Shown here: one piece after another, positions 36,901 through 49,459 of the stretch
Numbering within the stretch: the first letter of the stretch is position 1
Layout: the number at the start of each line of letters is the position of its first letter
From: Panopea generosa
Lineage: Eukaryota; Mollusca; Bivalvia; Adapedonta; Hiatellidae
DNA length: 64,000 bases
NCBI GenBank assembly: GCA_029582155.1
Contig: CM055907.1
Span: 28,846,432-28,910,431, forward strand
Direction: 5' to 3'
Translations under genes and position numbers: made by a program
Notes under the pieces: generated by a model
Seen by the model: the letters and a program-made list of their open reading frames with translations, nothing else
The model's database searches: none
What the model was told of the DNA's origin: nothing

Positions 36901-39892
36901 CAAAGTTCTGGATGAGTATTTATACTGTCACGGTATTCACAATTCTGGATAGGTTATTATACTGTCCCTGTATTCACAATTCTGGATGGGTAATTATACT
37001 GTCCCTGTATTCACATCTCTAGATGGGTAATTATACTTTCCCTGTATTCACATCTCCAGATGGGTTACTATACTATCCCTGTATTCAAAGTTCTGGATGA
37101 GTATTTATACTGTCACGGTATTCACAATTCTGGATAGGTTATTATACTGTCCCTGTATTCACAATTCTGGATGGGTAATTATACTGTCCCTGTATTCACA
37201 TCTCTAGATGAGTAATTATACTGTTCCTGTATTCACAATTCTGGATGGGTTACTATACTATCCCCGTATTCAAAGATCTGGATGGGTAATTTTACTGTCC
37301 CTGTATTCACAATTATAGATAAGTAATTATACTGTCCCTGTATTCACAATTCTAGAATGGTAGTTATACTGTCCCTGTATTCACATCTCTAGATGGGTTA
37401 TTATACTGTCCCTGTACTCACATCTCTAGATGGGTTATTATACTGTCCCTGTACTCACATCTCTAGATCGGTAATTATACTGTCCCTGTACTCACATCTC
37501 TAGATGGGTTATTATACTGTCCCTGTACTCACATCTCTAGATGGGTAATTATACTGTCCCTGTACTCACATCTCTAGATGGGTAATTATACTGTCCCTGT
37601 ATTCACATCTCTAGATGGGTTATTATACTGTCCCTGTACTCACATCTCTAGATGGGTAATTATACTGTCACGGTATTCACATCTCTAGATGGGTTATTGT
37701 ACTGTCCCTGTTCTCACATCTCTAGATGGATAATTATACTGTCCCTGTACTCACATCTCTAGATGGGTAATTATACTGTCCCTGTACTCACATCTCTAGA
37801 TGGGTTATTATACTGTCCCTGTACTCACATCTCTAGATGGGTAATTATACTGTCACGGTATTCACATCTCTAGATGGGTTATTGTACTGTCCCTGTTCTC
37901 ACATCTCTAGATGGATAATTATACTGTCCCTGTACTCACATCTCTAGATGGATTATTATACTGTCCTTGTACTCACATCTCTAGATGGATAATTATACTG
38001 TCCCTGTATTCACGATTCTGGATGGGTAGTTAAATGTCTCTGTAATCAAAATTCTTGGTGGACAATTATACTGTCTCTGTTTTAACGTCTGTAGATGGGT
38101 ATTTATACTGTCCCTGTATTCAAATTTTGAGGATGGGTTATTATACTGTCCCTGTATTCACAATTTTGGATGGGTAATTATACTGTCTCTGTATTCAAAA
38201 TTCTAGATGAGTTATTATACTATTTCTTTATTCACATCGCTAGTTGATTAATTATACTGTCCCTGTATCCACAATGCTTGATGTGTAATTATACTGTCCC
38301 TGTATTCACAATGCTTGATGTGCAACTATACTGTCCCTGCATTTACAATGCTTGATGTGAAGTTATACTGTCCCTGTATTCACAATGCTTGATATGTTAT
38401 TATATTGTCCCTGCATTCACAATGTTTGATGTGTAATTATAATGTCCTTGCATTCACAATGCTTGATGTGTAATTATATTGTCCCTGCATTGACAATGCT
38501 TGATGTGTAATTATACTGTCCCTGTATTCACAATGCTTGATGTGTAATCATACTGTCCCTGTATTCACAATGCTTGATGTGCAATTATATTGTCCCTGCA
38601 TTCACAATGCTTGATGTGTAATTATACTGTCCCTGTATTCACAAAGCTTGATATGTAATTATACTGTCCATGCATTCACAATACTTGATGTGTAATTATA
38701 CTGTCCCTGTGTTCACAATGCTTGATGTGTACTTATACTTTCCCTGCATTCACAACGCTTGATAGGTAATTATACTTTCCCTGTATTCACAATGCTTGAT
38801 GTGTAATTACACTGTCCCTATGTTCACAATGCTTGATGTGTGATTATACTTTCCCTGCATTCACAATGCTCGATAGGTAATTATACTTTCCCTGCATTCA
38901 CAATGCTTGATGTGTACTTATACTTTCCCTGCATTCACAATGTTCGATAGGTAATTATTATACTTTCCCTGCGTTCAAACTGCTTGATGTGTACTTATAC
39001 TTTCCCTGCATTCAAAATGCTCGATAGGTAATTATACTTTCCCTGCATTCACAATGTTCGATAGGTAATTATACTTTCCGTGCATTCACAATGCTCGATA
39101 GGTAATTATACTTTCCCTGCATTCACAATGCTTGATGTGTACTTATACTTTCCCTGCATGCACAATGCTCGATAGGTAATTATTATACTTTCCCTGCGTT
39201 CAAACTGCTTGATGTGTACTTATACTTTCCCTGCATTCAAAATGCTCGATAGGTAATTATACTTTCCCTGCATTCACAATGTTCGATAGGTAATTATACT
39301 TTCCCTGCATTCACAATGCTTGATGTGTTATTATACTTTCCCTGCATTCACAATGCTCGATACTTAATTATACTTTCCCTGCATTCACAATGCTTAATAG
39401 GTAATTATACTTTCCCTGCATTCACAATGCTCGATAGGTAAATATACTTTCCCTGCATTCACACTGCTTGATAGGTCATTATACTTTCCCTGAATTCACA
39501 ATGCTTGATGTGTACTCATACTTTCCCTGCATTCACAATGCTTGATGTGTAATTATATTGTCCCTGCATTCACAATGCTTGATGTGTAATTATACTGTCC
39601 CTGCATTCACAATGCTTGATGTGTAATTATACTGTCCCTGTGTTCACAATGCTTGGTGTGTAATTATACTGTCCCTGTGTTCACAATGCTTGATGTGTAA
39701 TTATACTGTCCCTGTGTTCACAATGCTTGATGTGTTATTATACTGTCCCTGCATTCACAATGCTTGATGTGTAATTATACTGTCCCTGCATTCACAATGC
39801 TTGATGTGTACTTATACTTTCCCTGCATTCACAACGCTTGATAGGTAATTATACTTTCCCTGCATTCACAATGCTCGAGAGGTAATTATACA
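33947..39892. repeat. 37-bp minisatellite of about 160 copies, seeded on a splice donor
   Basis: The unit reads AATTCTGGATGGGTAATTAT followed by ACTGTCCCTGTATTCAC. The first copy spans the exon 5 end. Most copies keep GGGTAATTAT, the exon's own donor context. Three zones are visible: the founder type to about 37.3 kb, a CATCTCTAGATGGG type at about 37.4-38.0 kb, and a CACAATGCTTGATGTG / GCTCGATAGG type from about 38.25 kb, where ACTTTCCCTGCATT is common. Copies at the start of the array are diverged, while runs such as 37.38-37.98 kb are uniform. Confidence 0.95.
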
Positions 39893-40241
39893 ATGAATTC
39901 ATCTCAACTGGAGTGTGCAGTCCACCTAAAAATACATTATTCATTAAACATGTTTAATAACAGTGTGGTAATTATTACGTCTGTATGTTTACCTACGCGT
40001 CATAAGAACATGAGAAGCTGCATACTACAATACATTACAGACAGTTTTACAGTGCAATATACACTGTACATGTGACAAACGTCTAGCAATATTCACTAAA
40101 ATACACAAACAATCCTGTGTAACATATTAGGATATTTGTATTCCGGAAAAATAACAAAATGCTTTTGGAATATATGGAAATCTTCGTAGTGAATTTATTT
40201 ATTAAATTTAAAGTAATTGTTTCATTTTGAATATTAAACAT
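39893..40241. other. Unique intron sequence, no gene seen
   Basis: AT-rich sequence between two tandem arrays. A 60-codon open frame at 39893 has no recognisable features. Confidence 0.5.
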
Positions 40242-40598
40242 TGTATGTATGTATCACATAGACATTGTATGTATGTATCACATAGACATTGTATATGTAT
40301 CTTATAGGCATTATATGTATGTATGTATCACATAGACATTGTATGTATGTATCACATAGACATTGTATGTATGTATGTATGTATGTATGTATGTATGTAT
40401 GTATGTATGTATGTATGTATGTATGTATGTATGTATGTATGTATGTATGTATGTATGTATGTATGTATGTATGTATGTATTGTATGTATGTATGTATGTA
40501 TGTATGTATGTATGTATGTATGTATGTATGTATGTATGTATGTATGTATTGTATGTATGTATGTATTGTATGTATGTGTGTATGTGTGTATTGTATGT

Positions 40599-40658
<60 letters not shown>

Positions 40659-42770
40659 ATGTATGTATGTATCACATAGACATTGAATGTATGTATCACA
40701 TATACATTGTATGTATGTATCACATATACATTGTATGTATCGCACAGACACTGTATGTATGTATCACATGGCATTGTATTTGTGTATCACATAGACATTG
40801 TATGTATGTATCACATAGACATTGTATATATGTATCGCACAGACATTGTATGTATCGCACAGACATTGTATATATGTATCACATAGGCATTGTATGTATG
40901 TATCACATGACATTGTATGTATGTATCACATAGACATTGTATATATGTAACACATGGCATTGTATGTATGTATCACATGACATTGTGTGTATGTATCACA
41001 TAGACATTGTGTGTATGTATCACACAGACATTGTATGTATCACACAGACATTGTATATATGTATCACATAGGCATTGTATGTATTTATCTCATAGACATT
41101 GTATGTATGTATCACACAGACATTGTATGTATGTATCACACAGACATTGTATGTATGTATCACACAGACATTGTATGTATGTATCACATAGACATTGTAT
41201 GTTTGTATCACATAGACATTGTATGTATGTATCACATAACATTGTATGTATGTATCACATAGACATTGTATGTATGTATCACACAGACATTGTATATATG
41301 TATCACAGAGGCATTGTATGTATGTATCACATGACATTGTATGTATGTATCGCATAGACATTGTATGTATGTATCGCATAGACATTGTATGTATGTATCG
41401 CATAGACATTGTATGTTTGTATCGCATAGACATTATATGTATGTATCACATAGACATTGTATGAATGTATCACATAGACATTGTATGTACATGTATGTAT
41501 TACATAGACATTGTAAGTATGTATCACATAGACATTGTATGTACATGTATGTATCACACAGACATTTTATGTATGTATCACACATACATTGTATGTATGT
41601 ATCACACAGACATCGTATGTATGTATCACCCAGACAGTGTTTGTATGTATTTATCACACAAACATTCTATGTATTTATCACATAAACATTTTATGTACAT
41701 GTATGTATCACACAGACATTTTATGTATGTATGTATGTATGTATCACACAGATATTGTATGTATGTATCACACATACATTGTATATATGTATCGCACAGA
41801 CATTGTATGTATCACACAGACATTGTATATATGTATCACAGAGGCATTGTATGTATGTATCACATGACATTGTATGTATGTATCACATAGACATTGTATG
41901 TATGTAACACATGGCATTGTATGTGTGTATCACATGACATTGTGTGTATGTATCACATAGACATTGTATGTATGTATCACATAGACATTGTATGTATCAC
42001 ACAGACATTGTATATATGTATCACATAGGCATTGTATGTATTTATCTCATAGACATTGTATGTATGTATCACACATACATTGTATGTATGTATCACATAT
42101 ACATTGTATGTTTGTATCACATAGACATTTTATGTATGTATCACATAACATTGTATGTATGTATCACATAGACATTGTATGTATGTATCACACAGACATT
42201 GTATGTATCACACAGACATTGTATATATGTATCACAGAGGCATTGTATGTATGTATCACATGACATTGTATGTATGTATCGCATAGACATTGTATGTATG
42301 TATCGCATAGACATTGTATGTATGTATCGCATAGACATTGTATGTTTGTATCGCATAGACATTATATGTATGTATCACATAACATTGTATGTATGTATCA
42401 CATAGACATTGTATGAATGTATCACATAGACATTGTATGTACATGTATGTATCACACAGACATTTTATGTATGTATCACACATACATTGTATGTATGTAT
42501 CACCCAGACATCGTATGTATGTATCACCCAGACAGTGTTTGTATGTATTTATCACACAAACATTCTATGTATTTATCACATAAACATTTTATGTACATGT
42601 ATGTATCACACAGACATTTTATGTATGTATGTATGTATGTATGTATGTATGTATGTATGTATGTATGTATGTATGTATGTATGTATGTATCACACAGATA
42701 TTGTATGTATGTATCACACATACATTGTATATATGTATCACATAGACATTGTAGGTATATATCATATAGA
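40242..42770. repeat. TATG tetranucleotide array mixed with a 24-bp minisatellite
   Basis: Long pure GTAT runs lie at about 40364-40590 and 42626-42690, with a GT run near 40606-40640. Around them a 24-base unit CATTGTATGTATGTATCACA, TAGA recurs about 90 times, with 20- and 26-base variants (CGCACAGA, CACACAGA). A block with TTTATCACACAAACATTCTA occurs at 41650 and 42548, so a segment of about 0.9 kb was duplicated. Long Cys/Tyr/Val/Met or His/Thr/Tyr open frames across it are products of the repeat. Confidence 0.95.
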
Positions 42771-42892
42771 AGCAGTTATGATATTGCAGCTGGATTGCAT
42801 ACTGAAATTTAGACTAAATGTAAATATGGGAACTGTTGTGTTGAATAACTTATTTGTTTTATCCGTTAGATAACTACACCCGAATCTCAAAT

Positions 42893-43712
42893 TATCCATA
42901 AGTTGGACATGTGCGTATGTTTGCCATTATCCACTAGTTGGGCATGTGCGTATGTTCGCCATTATCCACAAGTTGGACATGTGCGTATGTTCGCCGATCT
43001 CAAATTATCCACTAGTTAGACCTGTGTGTATGTTCGCCGATCTCAAATTATCCACTAGTTGAACATGTGTGTATGTTTGCCGATCTCAAATTATCGATTA
43101 GTGGGACATGTGCGTATGTTCGCCATTATCCACTTGTTGAACCTGTGTGTATGTTCGCCGTTCTCAAATTATTCACTAGTTGAACATGTGTGTATGTTCG
43201 CCGGTCTCAAATTATCCTTAAGTGTGACATGTGCGTATGATCGCCGATCTCAAATTATCCATTAGTGGGACATGTGCGTTTGATCGCCGATCTCGAATTA
43301 TCCATTAGTTGGACATGTGCGTTTGTTCGCCGATCTGAAATTATCCATTAATTGGGCATGTGCGTATGATCGCCAATCTCAAATTATCGATTAGTGGGAC
43401 ATGTGCGTATGTTCGCCATTATCCACTTGTTGGACCTGTGTATATGTTCGCCGTTCTCAAATTATTCACTAGTTGAACATGTGTGTATGTTCGCCGGTCT
43501 CAAATTATCCTTAAGTGTGACATGTGCGTATGATCGCCGATCTCAAATTATCCATTAGTGGGACATGTGCGTTTGATCGCCGATCTCAAATTATCCATAA
43601 GTTGGACATGTGCGTTTGTTCGCCGATCTGAAATTATCCATTAATTGGGCATGTGCGTATGATCGCCAATCTCAAATTATCTTTTAGTTGGGCATGTGCG
43701 TATGATCGCCGT
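42893..43712. repeat. 43-bp satellite with a 35-bp short form, about 20 copies
   Basis: The long unit contains CATGTGCGTATGTTCGCCGA, TCTCAAATTATCCA and TAGTTGGA; the short form lacks the CGATCTCAA part. A block beginning CGATTAGTGGGAC recurs at 43094 and 43388, spacing 294 bp, so seven units were duplicated together. Confidence 0.93.
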
Positions 43713-44105
43713 CCGTGTATATGGAATTCACTGATAACTTTTAGAGAGCGATGGTCCTACCGTATTACAGCTGTGGCATCGGACATATATAAGGCCAACT
43801 GGGTCACACTCAGACCTGGAGCTGGCTGATAGAATTGTAGGAAAAGTGCGATTTTCATATTTTGATAGAGAAAATAAAAAAAAAGTCAGTTCACTCAATT
43901 TTCTATCTATTACAGTTTAAAAAATGACAACCCGGGCTTGTCATAACAGTCATAAAAATAAAAATAATGTAATTAATTTTATTTGAATGAATTTGTTTCT
44001 GCTCTAGTAGTCGAGTAACAGTAAGTACATGTGACAGCTATTGGCCAATGGTAAATGGTGACATGTATCGTTAGGTGGTTTAAAGGATGATAGAAGTTAT
44101 CTATC
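43713..44105. other. Unique intron sequence, no gene seen
   Basis: No repeat or supported open frame between the 43-bp and 40-bp arrays. Confidence 0.5.
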
Positions 44106-45147
44106 ATAATAAGTGACAATAAGTGACACGTGCTGTTTGGGCTATCCTATATCAGTCTCAGTGGCACGTGCTCTGTTTGGACTATCCTATACCAGTCTCA
44201 GTGACACGTACTCTGGTTGGACTCTCCTATATCAGTATCAGTCACACGTACTCTGGTTGGACTCTCCTATATCAGTCTCGGTGGCACGTGCTCTGTTTGG
44301 GCTATCCTATATCAGTATCAGTGACACGTACTCTGGTTGGGCTTTCCTATATCAGTCTAAGTAGCACGTGCTCTATTTGGGTTATCCTATATCGGTCTCA
44401 GTGACAAGTGCTCTGTTTGGGCTATCCAATATTAGTCTCAGTGGCACTTGCTCTGGTTGGTCTATCGTATATCAGTATCAGTGACACGTTCTCTGGTTGG
44501 GCTATCCTATATCAGTCTCAGTGACACGTGCTCTGTTTGGGCTATCCAATATTAGTCTCAGTGGCACTTGCTCTAGTTGGGCTATCGTATATCAGTATCA
44601 GTGACACGTTCTCTGGTTGGGCTATCATATATCAGTCTCAGTGACACGTGCTCTGTTTGGGCTATCCAATATCAGTATCAGTGACACGCACTCTGGTTGA
44701 GCTATCCTTTATCAGTCTCAGTGTCACGTGCTCTGTTTGGGCTATCATATATCAGTATCAGTGACACGTACTTTGGTTGGGCTATCCTATATCAGTCTCA
44801 GTGGCACGTGTTAATTTGGGCTATCCTATATCAGTCTCAGTGGCACGTGCTCTGTTTGGGCTATCCTATTTTAGTTTCAGTGGCACGTGCTCTGGTTGAG
44901 CTATCCTATATCAATTTCAGTAACACATGCTCTGTTTGGGCTACCCTTTATCAGTTTCAGTGACACGTACTCTGGTTGGGCTATCCTATATCAGTCTCAG
45001 TGGCACGTGCTCTGTTTGGACTTTCCTATATTAGTCTATGTGGCACGTGCTCTGTTTGGGTTTTCCTGTATCAGTTTCAGTGACACGTATTTTGTTTGGG
45101 CTTTCCTATATCAGTCTCAGTGACACATGCTCTGTTTGGGCTATATT
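44106..45147. repeat. 40-bp satellite, about 26 copies
   Basis: The unit contains CAGTCTCAGTGGCACGTGCT, CTGTTTGGGCTATCCTATAT. CACGTG (an E-box) occurs in many copies. Variants alternate TGCTCTGTTTGG and TACTCTGGTTGG, suggesting a two-unit (80-bp) higher-order pattern in parts. Confidence 0.95.
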
Positions 45148-46014
45148 TAATTTGCACGTAATGTTATTTCAAAATGAAATGAAATGAAAGACTTATTGAA
45201 TGAAAAACATATTATATCTTGTCTCTGTGATAGTAGGCAAAAATCGGACATCTCTTTCATTTTCATTTTTATCATACAAAATTATACTTATTTTTTAAAT
45301 TGGATTTTGAAATAAAGGTCGTTTAATAAAAAAAAATGGCCACCAGTAAACTTTTAATGGATAAGCTGGGCAAGTTTTAACACAATATTAGCATGCTATT
45401 TTTCTATGAACTGCAGTCTTAAACAAAGTTCAATTTTATTTGGAAAAAATGATAATATACGCAAAATACCATGCCCAATTACCCCACCCACTTTATCATG
45501 TTTAATAAAATCTTCGCTAATTTTTCCTTTCTTCATAATTTTTATTAGATTTATCATTACTTAACAAATGGAAACAGTTCTCTCCGGAGCCTCGGAAGAG
45601 GCGTTAAGCCGCCGGTCTTGTGTACAGAGAGAATAACTCGATGTACATTAAAAATCTCACTGAACTTCAGTTTTAAGCAGTAGTTCAATTACCCGTAAAT
45701 TTTTTATCTTTAATATCGTATTTTATAAGTAAAAAATAAATTCGATTTTTGATTTCTCTAAATCATTTCATCTATTAAAATGTATATCGCCTGCCGTGAA
45801 ACACCATTCATTCAGTCAGCCAATTATGCATTCATTCATATATATTTTTGTCTTTGTACAATATATCATAAAATCATATGTCTGCGACCGCTCTGTATTT
45901 ATACAAATCAATCAAGAAACTATTTACTCATTTTCATCGGCGACATTATCCATTGCTGCAAAGTTGAAACAACTTACTCCCCGACATTCACTTCAGGATT
46001 AAAAGCTGAATTTT
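45148..46014. other. Unique intron sequence, no gene seen
   Basis: AT-rich sequence. Two short overlapping open frames at 45780-46016 have no recognisable protein features. Confidence 0.45.
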
Positions 46015-46370
46015 GAGTTTTCATCGGGTGATGAAAAACATAAGGCCCGTTTAATGTTCGTGAATTTGACTTTTAATCCTTATATTTACATTCTATTTCC
46101 AAACTATTTTAGATAAAACTATAACGTTATTTTTGTAATTTTGATATCTAAAAAGCAAATTATACGCATTAATCCGCATAGCCAATATCATGGATGTAAC
46201 GTGACGTCTCGCCAGCAAAACAAAATCGTGCAACATATGAAATGCAAACGGGTCCTCTTTAGCACCGCCCAGCTGCAAGTGTTTTTCATTGGGAAATGAA
46301 ATGCAGTAAATCTGTATATATAGTTCATTTAGGGCGATTGCAGTGGGAATGTAAATATTGCACATTGGAG
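46015..46370. mobile_element. Dispersed repeat, copy B (long form)
   Basis: It shares ordered blocks with 11801-11960 (GTTTTCATCGGGTGA, AACATAAGGCC, GTTTAATGTTCG, CCGCCCAGCTGCAA, GTTTTTCATTGGG, ACATTGG). Between GTTTAATGTTCG and the GCAAACGGG block it carries about 170 extra bases absent from copy A. No coding capacity. It may be a MITE, with copy A an internal deletion. Confidence 0.7.
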
Positions 46371-46499
46371 AGCATTCAAGTCCGTGTTTCTTGCATATGC
46401 AGCGAGCATTTCTGCATAGATCACCTTAAGAAGTCTATTTGGTGCGTGTTGCCAGTCAGTCTGGATAGGAAGCATACGCCCATTTGATATTTTCCATCC

Positions 46500-47345
46500 C
46501 CATTCTTAAACGTTCAAATAATTCCCTGCCCATATTTGTTTCTGGTAGTATACTCTGTAACTATGGTATTTCGCAGCATTTTGGGTTGGTGGCAACTGTT
46601 CAGGATTTCCACATTTAATACTCTCTGCAACCTTTTGGAAGAACTTAGACATGTGTAAAGAACTTAAAGTATCTTCCTTTTTGCCATTAAAAAGAATAAC
46701 TAATGCTTTTTGGCCGGCTTCGCTAATGTCTTCACGAGATGAATCTCCTCGATAAAACGTGATTGAAGACTCTCGGAATTGTGCATCCATTGTAAATTAC
46801 TTGAGGGCCAGTCCTTTTCCTAAGCTATAAATCCTCGATGTTGTGTCGCAGCCGAGTAGCGCATGTATGAAAAGTATATTACTGCATGTTTCGGGACCTA
46901 ATAATACAGATTTGATGATATATGGCATCTACTGCGTGCAAATCTTGTACACACTGGATTCTAGCAAATACTATTTCACTCCAAGAGTCTTGTCTTTTAG
47001 CGCATACATCTGCTACCTTTCGTTGAAAGTCAAAGGTGCGAACGGGATATACATTTTTCATAGGTTTGTCATCAATGTTAGTGGATTTACTACAAAATAA
47101 ACACTCATTTTTAATTTTAAATATTTTTTCCGAACGAAGAACTCGCTTAACACTGCTTGTTGATTGACTTTCTTTTTCAAATGACAGTCGGCAGGTTTTG
47201 TGCACATATTGACCTGGTTGCAAAGTCATATTATCATTGGCTCCTTGCTAGCTCTATTGATACCCTCACAACCTTTGAACCTCAGTTTTAAAATATCGTG
47301 ACCATTTTCAAGACTTTCTGTACACAACGGGCATAGTCCATTCTT
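46500..47345 (-). pseudogene. Antisense relic of a Cys/His-rich invertebrate protein family
   Basis: On the minus strand, three linked pieces read in family order. Near 47330-47240 is CPLCTESLENGHDILKLRFK followed by GCEGINRASK. After a one-base shift, 47235-46879 reads MTLQPGQYVHKTCRLSFEKE, CLFCS, VADVCAKRQDSW and DLHAVDAIYHQIC. After stops, 46790-46506 reads QKALVILFNGKKED, LPPTQNAAKYHSYRVYYQKQ and IWAG. I recognise this order (Cys pair, VHxxCR, CxxC, DLHAxDAxYHxxC, KYHSxRVYYQxxxW) from large uncharacterised families in molluscs and cnidarians that behave like mobile or expanded genes. Function is unknown. The frame breaks and stops show it is dead. It lies antisense in the large FReD intron. 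Confidence 0.6.
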
Positions 47346-47969
47346 CTTTTAATGACTATAAACAACTTACAGAAAGATACTATCGTTCAATTGAATACCT
47401 TTATATAATATAATAACATTAATTGATACCGCGTCATTAATTGATACCGCGTATTAAACAGTAACAGAACAATGCTTCGTGAACAATACTGGATAACGAC
47501 AACTTTCAGAGAAACGTTAACTACTCGCGCCAGCAGTCGCCAGTGATAAGCTCGTTTCTGAATTGAACGCTGACATTTTTAAGCTGCATTTTATACTAAC
47601 AAAAAAACAAAAGTACTCAGATTGATAAATTTTCGTGAATAAATGATTGAATTTCTATTCGCGGAGCATTTTAATCCGTACAAAAGTAAACAATTCGATT
47701 AAATTACATAACAGTATGCCAAATTTAATGTTTATTAAAACCGAAAGTACAAAATATGTCACAGTATTCGGATAGTACAACTGTCCGAATTATGACCAAG
47801 AATAAAAGTACTTAAATGAGCTCCGATTTTGTCCTATTTTCATTTCTATGGTCAAATTAAGTAATGGTTTCAGAAACTGCAAAAACATTTTCTGTTGCAA
47901 TTAGTCCTAGGTTCATTTTATTTTTATCCATCTATGACAGTTTGTTTCACATTTTCTTGTTATAAATAG
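47346..47969. other. Intron end, no gene seen
   Basis: AT-rich unique sequence leading to the acceptor TTGTTATAAATAG at 47957-47969. Confidence 0.5.
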
Positions 47970-48119
47970 GTTTGGACAGTATACATGATATGACGTCGGG
48001 TGTGACGTCAGATCTGCAGATACAACTATTGGCTGTTAACGGACTCATTGCCACATTTACCTATGATAGGTTTTACTTGTCCGAAGGTCCGAAATATACA
48101 TTGCATTTCAAGCAAACTG
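47970..48119 (+). CDS. Fibrinogen-related gene, exon 6: FReD continuation
   Basis: This 150-base exon has phase 1 at both ends and joins the G of exon 5 across a 14-kb intron. It reads GLDSIHDMTSGVTSDLQIQL, then LIATFTYDRFYLSEGPKYTL, HFKQTG. The family pattern here is GLDKIHxLT, then LRVxLxDxxG, AxYxxFxVxxExxxYxLxVxGYxG, so both content and phase fit. The expected acidic/Asn residues of the LED-x-x-G part are replaced by LAVNG. The donor is GTAAGT at 48120. The C-terminal FReD third with the Ca-binding DxDxD, the Cys pair and the WW motif is not found with confidence downstream and may lie beyond the window. Confidence 0.88.
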
Positions 48120-48690
48120 GTAAGTTTTCATTGTTTTTACTATTAATGATTATTGTCAGCGGTTTTCAGTTAGAGATACTCGATGTCTCTTCTTTGATTT
48201 TTTGTGTATTGTAAAACTAGCGCAGCCATTGTAAATAAGTAGACGTCCCTGAAACACCACAACTTTAATTAATAAATATTAATCGGACTATTGCCAAAGA
48301 TAGTTTCGGTAGCATTTCTAAACCAGAAGAATATTTGGCGAAAAAGAAAACCAAAAGCACCCAAATGGTTACTGTGTTAGTACTAGTATCTGTGTTAAAC
48401 AGAGCTTGTGGAATCTCACAACACAATGTTTCAAGAAAAAACAAATAGCACATTCGGTTTTAAATACTAGATATAAAAACATCACCTAATATTTTACAGC
48501 CACCCTGACATAACACTGCTGCACGTGTATTGGAATTTAACAATGTTGAAATGACCCTTTGTTAGCAAAAAACGCTGCTAAGCAAAGGAAATAACAAACT
48601 CGGTTTTATCGAATCTGTTTGATTCTGATTTTTCTTTGTGATAAATTTTGCCTTGTCAAAAACACTTATTTTATTTGATCTCAATTGCGA
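48120..48690. other. Intron sequence, no gene seen
   Basis: Unique sequence after the exon 6 donor. No supported feature. Confidence 0.5.
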
Positions 48691-48853
48691 GGTAAGCTCA
48701 GAGTCAAGGTATATAACTCGCTTTCGAGTACGTTTCCTTGATAGAACTGGTATTAAGTGTTGCTTTTTAGAGGCCATCGGGTCGAGCCTGGGATCGAACC
48801 TGCATCCTCTAGGGTGAGCCGCAAACATTAAATCCACTGCACTACTATCATGT
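48691..48853 (-). mobile_element. tRNA-derived SINE, diverged second copy
   Basis: It aligns with 19372-19531 along its length: GCTCAGAG, CTCGCTTTCGAGT against CGCTCTCGAGT, AAGTGTTG, CATCGGGTCGAGC, GGGATCGAAC, CCTCT-GG-GTGAG. The B box reads GGTTCGATCCC on the minus strand. The tRNA-like 5' end is mutated (ACTACTATCATG at its right edge). Confidence 0.7.
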
Positions 48854-49459
48854 TGTATAAAACTTTATGAAAGAGACACTCACGTATGTATATCAAGGGC
48901 GGATCCAGCGGGGGATGGGATGGTCGGGGGGGGGGGGGGGGGGTCCCACCCCCTGGAATTTTCAAGATAGAGACCTATAGTAAACTGTACTGTGAAAATT
49001 TAATCAAACTAGATCTACATAAACTTACAAGTTGGGTGACAAGATATAGAATCTAAATATTATTTATTAATAGGAATATGAATTATGTATACAACAATTC
49101 TCATTAACAAAGCATGTTACAAACGACAAATAATTGTATTAATGTCCGCGTGCACAAATCCTCCTCCATCCAATATAAATACAACGATGATGAAGTGTTG
49201 TGTAATTAGTCTATGACGTCACGTGTTGCTCAATATACGTAAGTATTCAGTCGGAAAAGGTTTTTCGACTTACGTAATCGTTGAGCCTTCTTAAACGGTA
49301 ATTCATTATTGGATACCGTAATAATAATATGTTGGTTTCCCATACATTAAACACGTATCTCAGACTTTCGATTCTACTAGGAACAAACATAGTGTAACAG
49401 TTTATGTTATTCTGTCATTTCTAATCGAGAATTATACTGATAATAACATATTTGTCAAG

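Noticed and set aside
33947-39892. Repeated duplicate FReD exons, because TTCTGGATGG recurs
   Set aside because: Only 12 exon bases are in the unit; the rest is intron and the frame closes in the second unit.
40289-42873. Many open frames rich in Cys, Tyr, Met, Val or in His, Thr, Tyr
   Set aside because: They are translations of GTAT/TATG simple repeats and the 24-bp unit.
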